A stretch of DNA of 64,000 nucleotides, from assembly GCF_049059935.1 (NCBI RefSeq), contig NZ_JBMGQR010000011.1:1-64000 (forward strand), given 5' to 3'. The notes under the pieces were generated by a model. The model was not told the origin of the DNA. It saw only the letters and a program-made list of their open reading frames with translations, and did no database searches. Shown in pieces: positions 24,851 to 34,486 of the stretch. Position numbers and translations under genes: made by a program. Source of the stretch: JAURVT01 sp049059935. GTDB lineage: Bacteria > Actinomycetota > Actinomycetes > Propionibacteriales > Nocardioidaceae. The number at the start of each line of letters is the position of its first letter. The first letter of the stretch is position 1.

Positions 24851-24892
24851 TGTCGGTGCCTCAGGGGGCCATGGCCCTGTGAGGCACCGACA
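24851..24892. repeat. Intergenic palindrome, family A copy 3
   Basis: TGTCGGTGCCTCA (24851-24863) pairs with TGAGGCACCGACA (24880-24892), with GC-rich inner arms around CATG. It sits between the convergent EamA and purD genes, 5 bases before the purD stop. The right flank through the stop codon is almost the same as in copy 1. Confidence 0.87.
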
Positions 24893-24897
24893 GCTCC

Positions 24898-26145
<1,248 letters not shown>

Positions 26146-26152
26146 GCAGGTC

Positions 26153-27436
26153 CTAGAGGAGGTCGTGACGCACGATGGTCGCCGCGCGATCGGGGCCGAC
26201 GCCGACGGCGGAGATGCGGGCGCCGGACATCGCCTCGACGGCCTCGACGTAGGCGCGGGCGTTGGCGGGGAGGTCCTCGAAGGTGCGGGCCTCGCTGATG
26301 TCCTCCCACCAGCCGGGGAGGTACTCGTAGATCGGCACCGCGTGGTGGAAGTCGCTCTGGTTGACCGGCATCTCGTCGTGGCGCACGCCGTCGACGTCGT
26401 ACGCGACGCAGACGGGCACCTGCTCGAGGCCGGTGAGCACGTCGAGCTTGGTGAGCACGAGGTCGGTGACGCCGTTGACGCGCGAGGCGTACCGGGCGAT
26501 CACCGCGTCGTACCAGCCGCAGCGGCGCGGGCGTCCGGTCGTGGTGCCGTACTCGGCGCCGACCTTGCGCAGGTGCTCGCCGGCGTCGTCGTTCAGCTCG
26601 GTGGGGAACGGGCCCTCGCCGACGCGCGTCGTGTAGGCCTTGACGATGCCGATGACGCGGTCGATGCGCATGGGCGGCACGCCCGAGCCGGTGCAGGCGC
26701 CGCCGGCGGTGGCCGACGACGACGTGACGAACGGGTAGGTGCCGTGGTCGACGTCGAGCAGCGTGGCCTGGCCGGCCTCCAGCAGCACGGTCTCGCCGCG
26801 GTCGAGCGCCTGGTTGAGCAGCAGCCCGGTGTCGGCCACCATCGGCGCGAGCCGCTCGGTGAACGAGGTGAGGTCGTCGACGATCTCGTCGACGTCGACC
26901 GCGCGCCGGTTGTAGATCTTGGTGAGCACCTGGTTCTTCTGCTCGAGGGCCCCCTCGACCTTCTGGCGCAGGATCTTGGTGTCGAACAGGTCCTGGACGC
27001 GGATGCCGACGCGATTCATCTTGTCGGCGTAGGTCGGTCCGATGCCGCGGCCGGTGGTGCCGATGCGGCGCGAGCCGAGGAAGCGCTCGGTGACCTTGTC
27101 GAGGCTGCGGTTGTAGTCGGCGATGACGTGGGCGTTGGCGCTGATGCGCAGCCGACTGACGTCGACGCCGCGTGCCGAGAGCGCGTCGAGCTCCTCGAAC
27201 AGCACCGACAGGTCGACGACGACGCCGTTGCCGATCACGGGCGTGCAGCCGGGCGTCAGGATGCCGCTGGGCAGCAGGTGCAGGGCGTACTTCTGGTCGC
27301 CGACGACCACGGTGTGGCCGGCGTTGTTGCCGCCGTTGAACTTGACGACGTAGTCGACCCGGCTGCCGAGGACGTCGGTGGCCTTGCCCTTGCCCTCGTC
27401 ACCCCACTGCGCGCCGACGATGACGACTGCGGGCAT
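26153..27436 (-). CDS. purA: Adenylosuccinate synthetase
   Basis: 427 residues. PurA makes adenylosuccinate from IMP, aspartate and GTP, the branch step to AMP. The GTP-binding WGDEGKGK at the N-terminus, GGNNAGHTVV, the STGRGIGPTYADK-like block (here GTTGRGIGPTYADK) and the C-terminal loop are canonical. ATG 27436 has a GAGGGGG purine run 9 bases upstream. The leader of about 65 bases contains a hairpin that could attenuate transcription. Operon with purD. Confidence 0.96.
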   Translation of the reverse strand: MPAVVIVGAQWGDEGKGKATDVLGSRVDYVVKFNGGNNAGHTVVVGDQKYALHLLPSGILTPGCTPVIGNGVVVDLSVLFEELDALSARGVDVSRLRISANAHVIADYNRSLDKVTERFLGSRRIGTTGRGIGPTYADKMNRVGIRVQDLFDTKILRQKVEGALEQKNQVLTKIYNRRAVDVDEIVDDLTSFTERLAPMVADTGLLLNQALDRGETVLLEAGQATLLDVDHGTYPFVTSSSATAGGACTGSGVPPMRIDRVIGIVKAYTTRVGEGPFPTELNDDAGEHLRKVGAEYGTTTGRPRRCGWYDAVIARYASRVNGVTDLVLTKLDVLTGLEQVPVCVAYDVDGVRHDEMPVNQSDFHHAVPIYEYLPGWWEDISEARTFEDLPANARAYVEAVEAMSGARISAVGVGPDRAATIVRHDLL

Positions 27437-27463
27437 GGGTGGTCCCCCTCAGGACGGACGAGA

Positions 27464-27515
27464 AGCCCCGGACGGCGGTTGACGGGTGGGCCGGGGCTCT
27501 GACGCAGGGAGTCTA
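27464..27515 (-). promoter_or_regulatory. purA promoter and leader hairpin
   Basis: On the minus strand TAGACT (27510-27515) is a -10 element. The leader then folds AGCCCCGG with CCGGGGCT (27491-27498 with 27464-27471), followed by TTCTCGTCC, before the purA ribosome binding site. A stem followed by a U-rich stretch in a leader suggests attenuation. Mechanism is inferred. Confidence 0.5.
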
Positions 27516-27566
27516 ACGGTGCACGGCCGCCGGGACGCCAACGGAGACGTGCGTAGGGTGACGTGG

Positions 27567-28472
27567 GTGGACGACATCCTCCTGATCAGCAACGCCAAGG
27601 CCGGCACAGCGGCGGACGACGCCGTCGAGGCCGCCGTCGGCGTGCTGCGCGGCGAGCACTCCATCCAGGTGGTCGCCACCGAGTCGCTGGAGGACCTCGG
27701 CGACGTGCTGGCCAAGCGCGCCGCCGACGGCGGGCCCGGCACCGTCGTCGTGGTCGGCGGCGACGGCAGCCTGCACGCCGTCGTCCAGGTGCTACACGAC
27801 CGCGACGAGACCCGCGACGTCGTCCTCGGCCTGGTGCCGCTCGGCACCGGCAACGACTTCGCGCGCACCGTCGGCGTCGTCCCCGACCCCGAGGCCGCGG
27901 CCCAGCAGCTGCTCGCCGCCGAGGAGCGCGACGTCGACCTGATCGTCGACGACGCGGGCGGCGTCGTCGTCAACGCCGTGCACCTCGGTCTCGGCGCCGA
28001 GGCTGGCGTCGCGGCCAAGCCCTGGAAGGCGCGGCTCGGCCCGCTCGGCTACGTGGTGGGCGCCTTCATCTCCGGCTTCACCAAGCCCGGCAAGGACGTC
28101 GCGGTGCGCGTCGACGGCGAGCCCGTCCGCGGCCGCGGCCGCACGCTGCAGGTGGCGCTCGGCAACGGACGCTACGTCGGTGGCGGTACCGCGCTCGTGC
28201 CCCACGCCGACCCGTCGGACGGCAAGATCGACGTCGAGGTGTCGTTCGCCGACCCCCTGATGCGGCGCCTGTCCTACGCGATCTCGCTTCGCTTCGGCGT
28301 CCAGGACAAGCGCGACGACGTCTCCCACGCCCGCGGCGCCGAGGTGCACGTGCGCGGCGAGGAGTTCCGCTGCAACGCCGACGGCGAGATCGGCGACCCC
28401 GTCACCGAGCGCACCTGGCACGTCGAGCCCGCCGCCCTGCGGATGCTCCTGCCTCCCCCGCCGTCCCTGTGA
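27567..28472 (+). CDS. Diacylglycerol kinase / YegS-type lipid kinase
   Basis: 301 residues of the DAGK catalytic family. ILLISNAKAGTA at the N-terminus, VVVGGDGSLHAVVQVL as nucleotide-binding GGDG motif, and GLVPLGTGNDFARTVG are the conserved blocks; the C-terminal beta-sandwich is complete. Such enzymes phosphorylate diacylglycerol or related lipids with ATP for phospholipid recycling. GTG 27567 lies 7 bases behind TAGGGT (27554-27559), a leaderless start; GTG 27558 is less likely because it overlaps that hexamer. Divergent from purA. Confidence 0.88.
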   Translation: MDDILLISNAKAGTAADDAVEAAVGVLRGEHSIQVVATESLEDLGDVLAKRAADGGPGTVVVVGGDGSLHAVVQVLHDRDETRDVVLGLVPLGTGNDFARTVGVVPDPEAAAQQLLAAEERDVDLIVDDAGGVVVNAVHLGLGAEAGVAAKPWKARLGPLGYVVGAFISGFTKPGKDVAVRVDGEPVRGRGRTLQVALGNGRYVGGGTALVPHADPSDGKIDVEVSFADPLMRRLSYAISLRFGVQDKRDDVSHARGAEVHVRGEEFRCNADGEIGDPVTERTWHVEPAALRMLLPPPPSL

Positions 28473-28482
28473 CGGGGCGGTC

Positions 28483-28561
28483 GTTCACCAGGTTCTCCTG
28501 GTGAACGGTCGCGAACCACGGCGGACTCGCCATGGTTCGCGACCGTCCACCGTGGTTCGTC
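28483..28561. repeat. Intergenic double hairpin, family B copy 2
   Basis: Here the order is H2 (GTTCACCAGG-TTCT-CCTGGTGAAC, 28483-28506) then H1 (28507-28544, 17-base stem with one mismatch), then a half copy CCGTGGTTCGTC. It is inverted relative to copies 1 and 4. It fills the gap between the convergent lipid-kinase and DUF3151 genes and ends 4 bases before the latter's stop. Confidence 0.9.
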
Positions 28562-28565
28562 TGCG

Positions 28566-28967
28566 TCAGAGCAGCTCGTCGTGCGCCTCGCGCGACGACT
28601 CGAGGAGGAACTCGCGCGTGCGGTGGGCCTCCTCCTCGTCGCCGATGCGGGTGCTCGCGATCGACAGCGCGGCGAGCGCGCGGAGGAACCCGCGGTTGGG
28701 CTCGTGCGACCACGGGACGGGCCCGAAGCCCTTCCAGCCGTTGCGACGCAGGGCGTCCAGTCCGCGGTGGTAGCCGGTGCGCGCGAACGCGTACGCCTCG
28801 ATGTCCTGGTCGCCGGCGGCCAGCGCCTTCTCGGCGAGGACGGCCCAGGCGTGGCTGGACGACGGGTGCGACGCCGCGACGGTGCGCGGGTCGGCGTCGG
28901 ACGACTCGGACTCGGCGGGGTCGTCGGGCAGGCGGGTCTCGGGCGGCTCTCCCAGGAGGTTGGTCAT
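28566..28967 (-). CDS. DUF3151 domain-containing protein
   Basis: 133 residues. After an acidic, disordered N-terminus (about 1-30) the conserved DUF3151 core follows: AASHPSSSHAWAVLAEKAL, AYAFARTGYHRGLDALRRNG, WKGFGPVPWSHEPNRGFLR. Function is unknown, though the domain is widespread in actinomycetes, often near fba. The ATG overlaps the egtD stop as ATGA, so it is the last, translationally coupled cistron of the egt operon here. That coupling suggests, but does not prove, a link to ergothioneine. Confidence 0.85.
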   Translation of the reverse strand: MTNLLGEPPETRLPDDPAESESSDADPRTVAASHPSSSHAWAVLAEKALAAGDQDIEAYAFARTGYHRGLDALRRNGWKGFGPVPWSHEPNRGFLRALAALSIASTRIGDEEEAHRTREFLLESSREAHDELL

Positions 28968-29938
28968 GCGTCCATCCTGCCGTGCGCACGGTCGGCGCCG
29001 CCGCCCGCGGGGGTGGCGAGCGACAGCGCGAAGTCGCCGGGCTCGTCGGTCCACCAGTGGACGAGGTCGAGGCCGGCCGCCGCGAGCTCGCGCTCCACGC
29101 CGTCGCGCCGGAACTTCGACGACACCTCGGTGCGGACGTCCTCGCCGGCCTCGAACGGCACCTCGAGGTCGGCGCCCGGCACCCGCACCGCCTGCGCGAC
29201 GGACGACCGCAGCCGCATCTCGATGCGCTCCTCGTCGGCGTCCCAGAGCGCGACGTGCTCGAACGAGTCGGGGTCGACGTCGGCGTCCAGCTCGGCCGCG
29301 AGCACCCGCAGGACGTTGCGGTTGAACGCCGCGGTGACCCCGGCAGCGTCGTCGTACGCCGCGACGAGGCGGTCGGCGTCCTTGACCAGGTCGGTGCCGA
29401 GCAGCAGGTGGTCGCCGGGCTGCAGCGCCGCGGCGATGCGGCTCAGGAACGCCGCGCGCGGACCGGGCTCGTAGTTGCCGATCGTGGAGCCGAGGAACGC
29501 CACCAGCCGTGAGCCGCCGGCTGGCGTCGGGATGGACTCGTCGAAGTCGGCCACCTGCGGCTCGACGGCCAGCCCCGGGTACTCGGCGACGAGCGCCGTG
29601 CGCGCCTGCTCGAGCACGACGGGGTCGACGTCGAGCGGCACGAACGTCTCGAGGGTGCCGTGGGCTCGCAGCGCGTCGAGGAGCAGCCGGGTCTTGTCGG
29701 ATGTGCCGCTGCCGAGCTCGACCAGCGTCGTGGCCTCGGTGAGCTTGGCGATCGACGGCGCCTGCTCGTCGAGGATGGCCCGCTCGGCGCGCGTCGGGTA
29801 GTACTCGGGCAGCCGGGTGATCTGGTCGAACAGGTCGCTGCCGCGGCCGTCGTAGAAGTACTTGGGCGGCAGCGTGTACGGACGCGACCCGAGCCCGGCG
29901 CGGACGTCGGCGATCATCTGGGTGCGGCGGTCGGTCAC
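28964..29938 (-). CDS. egtD: L-histidine N(alpha)-methyltransferase EgtD
   Basis: 324 residues. EgtD trimethylates histidine to hercynine with SAM, the first committed step of ergothioneine synthesis. The LPPKYFYDGRGSDLFDQITRLPEYYPTRAE region (key residues KYFYDGRGS and PEYYPTR), ELGSGTSDKTRLLLDAL as SAM-binding loop, FLGSTIGN and GTDLVKD are diagnostic. GTG 29938 overlaps the egtC stop by four bases (GTGA) and its own stop overlaps the DUF3151 start. Length matches the mycobacterial protein. Confidence 0.95.
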   Translation of the reverse strand: MTDRRTQMIADVRAGLGSRPYTLPPKYFYDGRGSDLFDQITRLPEYYPTRAERAILDEQAPSIAKLTEATTLVELGSGTSDKTRLLLDALRAHGTLETFVPLDVDPVVLEQARTALVAEYPGLAVEPQVADFDESIPTPAGGSRLVAFLGSTIGNYEPGPRAAFLSRIAAALQPGDHLLLGTDLVKDADRLVAAYDDAAGVTAAFNRNVLRVLAAELDADVDPDSFEHVALWDADEERIEMRLRSSVAQAVRVPGADLEVPFEAGEDVRTEVSSKFRRDGVERELAAAGLDLVHWWTDEPGDFALSLATPAGGGADRAHGRMDA

Positions 29939-30627
29939 GGGGTCTCCAGGGGGGTCGCGCACACGCCGTCGGCGGTGACGGTGAGCAGGTGCCGGTCGGG
30001 GACGGACGTCCAGCCGGGGGTGTCGTCGGGCTCGCTGGCGACGAGGACGCCGTCGGGCCGCTGCTGCCAGCTGAGCGTGTCGCCCCAGGTGGTGGCGAGC
30101 AGCCGGTCGCGCGACAGCAGCAGCAGGTTCATCCGCGCGTCGGGGTCGTCGGCCGCGATCGTCGCGAGCGTGCGGCCGACGTCGTCGACGCCGTCGCGCA
30201 CCACCCGGGCGGCGAGCAGGGCGGCGTCGCACGCCGACTCGGCTTCGATGGACGGGCCGACGGCGTCGCGGTCGACCCGGCCGTTGTGCGACACCAGCCA
30301 GCCGTCGTGCAGGAAGGGCGCGGCGGCGGTGGCGTCGGCGGGCATGCCGACGCTGGCCGAGCGGACGGCGGCGACCACGCGTCCCGAGCTCAGGTGCGGG
30401 GCCATCGCGGCGAACGACACGTCGCCCCACAGCGGCTTGTCCGACCGCCACCGCGCGGGCTCACCGGGCTCGCCCGGGTGGAACCCGACGCCCCACCCGT
30501 CGGCGTTGACGGTGCCGTGCGCCTGGTGGCGCGGCGCGTACGACTGCGCGAGCAGACCGTGCGACGGCTCGAGGACGAGCGACGCGACCGTGCGCGGCGC
30601 ACCGAACCACGCGAGGTGGCGGCACAC
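29935..30627 (-). CDS. egtC: Ergothioneine biosynthesis glutamine-amidotransferase-like hydrolase EgtC
   Basis: 230 residues of the class II (Ntn) amidotransferase fold. Cys2, exposed after removal of Met, is the nucleophile (MCRHLAWFG). The GWGVGF and SHNGRVD blocks match the family. EgtC removes the glutamyl group from gamma-glutamyl-hercynylcysteine sulfoxide. The GTG start comes one base after the egtB stop, and its stop overlaps the egtD start. Confidence 0.93.
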   Translation of the reverse strand: MCRHLAWFGAPRTVASLVLEPSHGLLAQSYAPRHQAHGTVNADGWGVGFHPGEPGEPARWRSDKPLWGDVSFAAMAPHLSSGRVVAAVRSASVGMPADATAAAPFLHDGWLVSHNGRVDRDAVGPSIEAESACDAALLAARVVRDGVDDVGRTLATIAADDPDARMNLLLLSRDRLLATTWGDTLSWQQRPDGVLVASEPDDTPGWTSVPDRHLLTVTADGVCATPLETP

Positions 30628-30628
30628 C

Positions 30629-31897
30629 TCAGAGGTCCCAGGCGAGCCGGAGGCCGGTGAAGATCTGACGACGGTACGGGTGGTCCCAGTTGCGGAACGA
30701 CGGACGGACGGTGGCCGTCGCCGCGGCCCACGAGCCGCCGCGGAGGATCTTGTAGTCGCCGCCGAAGAACGGCGCGGTGTAGTCGGCGTAGAGCATCGGG
30801 GTGAAGCCGGGCCAGGGCGTGAGGTCCGAGCTCGTCCACTCCCAGACGTCGCCGATCATCTGCTCGACGCCGTACGCCGACGCGCCGCCGGGGTAGGCGC
30901 CGACCTCGGCGGGACGCAGCGCGCCACCGCCGAGGTTGGCGGTGCTCTCGGACGGACGCTCCTCGCCCCACGGCCAGCGGCGTCGTCGCCCGAGGGCGGG
31001 GTCCCAGACGCAGGCCTTCTCCCACTCCAGCTCGGTGGGCAGGCGCGCACCGGCCCAGGCGGCGTAGGCCTCGGCCTCGAAGTGGGTGACGTGCTGGACG
31101 GGCTCGTCGGCAGGCAGGTCCTCGACGATCCCGAAGCGGGTGCGGGTGCCGTCGGCGTGCCACGACATGGGCCGCTCCAGCCCGGCCTCGATGCGGTGCT
31201 GCCAGCCGCGCGTGGTCCACCAGCGCGGCTGGTCGTAGCCGCCGTCGGCGACGAAGCCGGCCCACTCGGCGTTGGTGACGGGCACGCGCCCGATGCGGAA
31301 GCCGGGCACGTCGACCACGTGGGCGGGCCGCTCGTTGTCGAGCGAGCCGGGCTCGGCGGCGGCGTCGACTCCGATGACGACCTCGCCGCCGGGCACCGTG
31401 ACGGCGTCGTGCGGCACCCGGCGTCCGGCGGGAAGCGGCGCGCGGGGCGTGAGCAGCGCGGCCCCGGTGCGCAGGTGCAGCGTGGCGAGCATCGTCTCGT
31501 CGTGCTGCTCCTCGTGCTGGGCGACCATCGCGAACGGGAACACGTCGTCGGCGCGCTCGAGCAGGTCGAGCACGCGTCCACGCACCTCGCGTCCGTACCG
31601 GCGGGCCTCGACCGGCGGCATCAGCGGCAGCGACGGGCGGTCGGCGCGCGCGTGCTGGAACGCGTCGTACAGCGACTCGACGTGCGGCGGGAGCAGGCCG
31701 GGGCGGTCGGCCACGCCCTCGCGCAGCAGCCACAGCTCCTCCTGCTGGGCGACGTGCGCGAGGTCCCACACGAGCGGGCTCATGATCGGGCTGTGCTGGG
31801 CGCGCAGCTCGGACTCGTCGAGGTCGGTGAGCCAGGACGTGCGGGCGCGGGCGGACTCGAGGTCGCGCGCCACCTGGTCGGCGTCGGGCAGGGTCAT
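30629..31897 (-). CDS. egtB: Ergothioneine sulfoxide synthase EgtB
   Basis: 422 residues. A DinB-like N-terminal half supplies the iron ligands: His in WDLAHVAQQEE and the two in QHEEQHDE. The C-terminal half is the formylglycine-generating-enzyme-like (FGE-sulfatase) domain with RLPTELEWEKAC, GDVWEWTSS and RGGSW. EgtB is a non-haem Fe(II) oxygenase joining hercynine to gamma-glutamylcysteine. The ATG overlaps the egtA stop (ATGA). Normal length. Confidence 0.95.
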   Translation of the reverse strand: MTLPDADQVARDLESARARTSWLTDLDESELRAQHSPIMSPLVWDLAHVAQQEELWLLREGVADRPGLLPPHVESLYDAFQHARADRPSLPLMPPVEARRYGREVRGRVLDLLERADDVFPFAMVAQHEEQHDETMLATLHLRTGAALLTPRAPLPAGRRVPHDAVTVPGGEVVIGVDAAAEPGSLDNERPAHVVDVPGFRIGRVPVTNAEWAGFVADGGYDQPRWWTTRGWQHRIEAGLERPMSWHADGTRTRFGIVEDLPADEPVQHVTHFEAEAYAAWAGARLPTELEWEKACVWDPALGRRRRWPWGEERPSESTANLGGGALRPAEVGAYPGGASAYGVEQMIGDVWEWTSSDLTPWPGFTPMLYADYTAPFFGGDYKILRGGSWAAATATVRPSFRNWDHPYRRQIFTGLRLAWDL

Positions 31898-33177
31898 CGG
31901 GAGAGCTCCTCCAGGACGGGACCGGCGCCGCGGGTGCGCAGGTCGTCGGCGATCAGCGCGCCCACCGAGGTGCCGCGCGCGGCGAGGCGGCGCAGCTCGG
32001 TGAGGGCGGCGAGGTCGGGATCGGGCAGGTCGACGACGGCGAGGGCCGCGTCGAGGCAGGTGACGGCGGCCGCGGCGAGGTCGGGGTCGGCCAGGCCGCG
32101 GGTGGTGGCCTGCGTCCAGTGGGCGGCGACGGGCGCGATCGCGACGTCGACGACCGGGTGCACGCGCTCGTCGTCGAGCCACGCGACGACGGCCGCGACG
32201 ACCGCGGGCCACCAGGGCTCGGGCAGCGCGTCGAGGCAGCGCAGCTCGAGGAACCCGCGCAGCCGCAGCGGCGGGAACACCGTCGTCAGGTGGCGACGCA
32301 GGTCGGCGACGGTGGGCGCCGGCCAGCCGCCGGGGCGATCCACCCACTGCGCGAAGCTGCGGGTGTCGTCGGCGCACCGCAGGGCGCCGGCATCGTCGGG
32401 CAGGTGCATGACGGGCGCGGCGAGGGCGCGCTCGGTCCAGGTGGCGACGGGGTCGTCGGTGTCGGCGAGCGGGCCCGAGACCAGCGGCGGCATGCCCGAC
32501 CACGCGCGCTGGCGGGCCGACGCGACGCCGGTGTCGACGCCCGCGAGGTGGGCCGAGGTGCCCGTCAGCGCGGTGAGCAGGGGGCCGAGCCGGGACGCGC
32601 GACGGACGCGGCTCGCCCACTCGTGCGGACGGCCGGCCTCGACGTTGACCTGGAGCGCGGCCGTCGAGCACATCATCGTGCGGCCGTCGGCGGCGCCGGT
32701 GGCCTGGGCGTCGAACCAGCCCTCCATGCACGCGTAGCGCGGCGCGGGGTTGAGCCGGCGCGACGGACGCACGGGGTCGGCGCCGAGGAACACCCAGGCC
32801 AGACCCTCCTCGCGCAGGCGCGCGCGCACGAGCGCGACCTCGGCGCGCGTGGCGGCGATGGCCGTCGCAGCGTCGCGGTGGACCCCCGACGACACCTCCA
32901 CCTGGCCGCCGGGCTCGACGGTCGTCCGTCCGCCGTGGGGCAGGTCGGCGAGCTCGTCGACAAGGGCCGCGATCACGCCGAAGTCGGGATGGACGTCGGG
33001 ACGTCCGAGCGGGTGGACGTGGCCCTCCACCTCGATCCCGACCGGCCCGGGGGCGCGGTCGACGAGCGCGGCGTCCGCCACGAGCGTGCGCGCGGACGCG
33101 GCGTCGAGGACGCGGGCACCGTCGGCGGTGGAGAGCGTCGGCTGGCTGGCTGTGCTGGTGTGGTGCGTCGTCGTCAC
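31894..33177 (-). CDS. egtA: Glutamate--cysteine ligase EgtA
   Basis: 427 residues of the GCS2 family, making gamma-glutamylcysteine for EgtB. GPVGIEVEGHV near residue 45 is the ATP/metal-binding start, VEPGGQVEVSSGV and MMCSTAALQVNVEAG are conserved blocks. First cistron of egtA-B-C-D-DUF3151, in which all junctions overlap or touch. GTG 33177 is preceded by a palindrome at 33202-33221 and a promoter at 33238-33266. Confidence 0.92.
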   Translation of the reverse strand: MTTTHHTSTASQPTLSTADGARVLDAASARTLVADAALVDRAPGPVGIEVEGHVHPLGRPDVHPDFGVIAALVDELADLPHGGRTTVEPGGQVEVSSGVHRDAATAIAATRAEVALVRARLREEGLAWVFLGADPVRPSRRLNPAPRYACMEGWFDAQATGAADGRTMMCSTAALQVNVEAGRPHEWASRVRRASRLGPLLTALTGTSAHLAGVDTGVASARQRAWSGMPPLVSGPLADTDDPVATWTERALAAPVMHLPDDAGALRCADDTRSFAQWVDRPGGWPAPTVADLRRHLTTVFPPLRLRGFLELRCLDALPEPWWPAVVAAVVAWLDDERVHPVVDVAIAPVAAHWTQATTRGLADPDLAAAAVTCLDAALAVVDLPDPDLAALTELRRLAARGTSVGALIADDLRTRGAGPVLEELSR

Positions 33178-33201
33178 CGTGTCACCCCTCGCGGTCCGGA
33201 C

Positions 33202-33266
33202 CGGATCTGCGAGCAGATCCGCGGGTCATCGGGGCCGGGTATCGCGCACTCGGCCTTCGATGTCCA
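33202..33266 (-). promoter_or_regulatory. egt operon promoter and palindromic operator
   Basis: On the minus strand TGGACA (33261-33266), 17 bases, then GATACC (33238-33243) form a good -35/-10 pair. Downstream, CGGATCTGC-GA-GCAGATCCG (33202-33221) is a perfect 20-base palindrome, adjoined by CGGTCC/GGACCG (33192-33203). It lies between promoter and start codon and may be an operator or a leader structure. Confidence 0.55.
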
Positions 33267-33312
33267 CTATGCGCCACCCCTCCGACAGATGCACGTCCCG
33301 GGCCGGGTCGAA

Positions 33313-33388
33313 TACCACGGTCTCCTGGTAAACGGTCGCGAACCATGGCACGTTCGCCGTGGTTCGCGACCGAGTGCCATGGTTCGTC
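33313..33388. repeat. Intergenic double hairpin, family B copy 3
   Basis: A degenerate H2 (33313-33330, TACCACGG against CCTGGTA) is followed by H1 (33334-33371), whose stem has one G-T wobble, and the half copy GCCATGGTTCGTC. Its last bases overlap the stop codon of the AbiEi-like gene (33387-33389). Confidence 0.86.
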
Positions 33389-34367
33389 AGGAGGCCAGAC
33401 GGCGGGTGCCGTACAGCCGGGCCGACCGCTCCAGGTCGGCGGCAAGACCCTGGGCAGTCAGCCTCCGGCGGTCAGGCGCGAGGTCGGCCCAGACCAGCCG
33501 CGTCATCCCCCAACCGAGGCTTCGCATCGCGTCCTCTCGTGCTTTCTCGGCCACGACCACGTCCGAAGGCGTCTGACCCTCTCGGAGCAGCCGCCCGTAC
33601 TTGATCCGGCCGTCGAACTCGGCCAGGTGTCGGTGGGCCTCCCACCCCAGGTCGGACCGGCCGACGAACAACCCGTCCGGCCGCTCGAGGACGAGCTGGC
33701 ACCGCGGTGCCGGGAGCAGGAACTCGTAGCAGAGGTAGCGGCTCCGGGTCTCCCCAGCGCTCTCAGCCAGTGGATCGGCGAGCCGGAGAGTGATGCCGGC
33801 AGTGCGCGCACCTCGATGGTGAGCTGCCATCTCGGCGACAACGTGAAGGCGTTCCTCCTCGGCCACGCCGAGGTGGAGCGCTGAGTCCACCATGACGAGC
33901 CCGGGCTCGACACGGACCGCGCACATCGCCTGCCACAAGCTGGTCTCGGAATCGACCAGCAGGACACCGTTGACCACCTCGAGGCCGCCGGGATCGATCA
34001 CACCGACGTGGTGCCTCACCCCGGCCTCACGCCGTCCGCTACCGGAGTCGAGCCTCTGCACGTCGACGATCGAGAGGTCGACACCCCACACCTCGACACC
34101 TCGCTCCACGAGGGCGGAGACTCCGCACAGAGCGACTCGGCCGCCGTGCCGTGCGAGCACGGCGCGTCCCCTCACGCGGAACCGCTGGACGGAGCTCAGC
34201 GACGCCCAGACGGTGGGCAGCGCGTAGGCGCCCTGCCGGAACCGATGCAGCACGTCACGGTCGACGAGCTTGGTGATCCCGTAGCTGGTGAGACCCAGCC
34301 CCAGCAGATCACCGGTGGTGATGAAGCCACCGCGGGTGGTCGAGATCGTCGCGAGTTCGTCGTCCAT
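33387..34367 (-). CDS. AbiEi-antitoxin-like / DUF559-like protein
   Basis: 326 residues. The N-terminus (TTRGGFITTGDLLGLGLTSYGITKLVDRDVL, key residues GGFIT and GLTSYGITK) is the winged-helix of AbiEi-type antitoxin-domain proteins. The C-terminal third (DLGWEAHRHLAEFDGRIKYGRLL) looks like the VSR/DUF559 nuclease fold with D, E and K residues in place. Proteins of this design are common and multi-copy in actinomycetes; their role is unproven, and no AbiEii-like toxin partner lies next to it. ATG 34367 was preferred to the upstream start. The gene is bracketed by family B hairpins, and its codon use looks less GC-extreme than its neighbours. Confidence 0.75.
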   Translation of the reverse strand: MDDELATISTTRGGFITTGDLLGLGLTSYGITKLVDRDVLHRFRQGAYALPTVWASLSSVQRFRVRGRAVLARHGGRVALCGVSALVERGVEVWGVDLSIVDVQRLDSGSGRREAGVRHHVGVIDPGGLEVVNGVLLVDSETSLWQAMCAVRVEPGLVMVDSALHLGVAEEERLHVVAEMAAHHRGARTAGITLRLADPLAESAGETRSRYLCYEFLLPAPRCQLVLERPDGLFVGRSDLGWEAHRHLAEFDGRIKYGRLLREGQTPSDVVVAEKAREDAMRSLGWGMTRLVWADLAPDRRRLTAQGLAADLERSARLYGTRRLAS

Positions 34368-34486
34368 GGGACGAGGTTCGGGCCGCGTCGTCGATGCGCG
34401 CCAGGGCGCTGATCCGATCAGTGGACGAACCACGTCGGAGACTCACCCTGTGGACACGAGGCGGGCTCGACAGACCACGGTGAACA

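Noticed and set aside
33387..34367. A complete abortive-infection toxin-antitoxin pair
   Set aside because: Only an AbiEi-like protein is present; the flanking genes are egtA and fba, and no AbiEii nucleotidyltransferase is seen.
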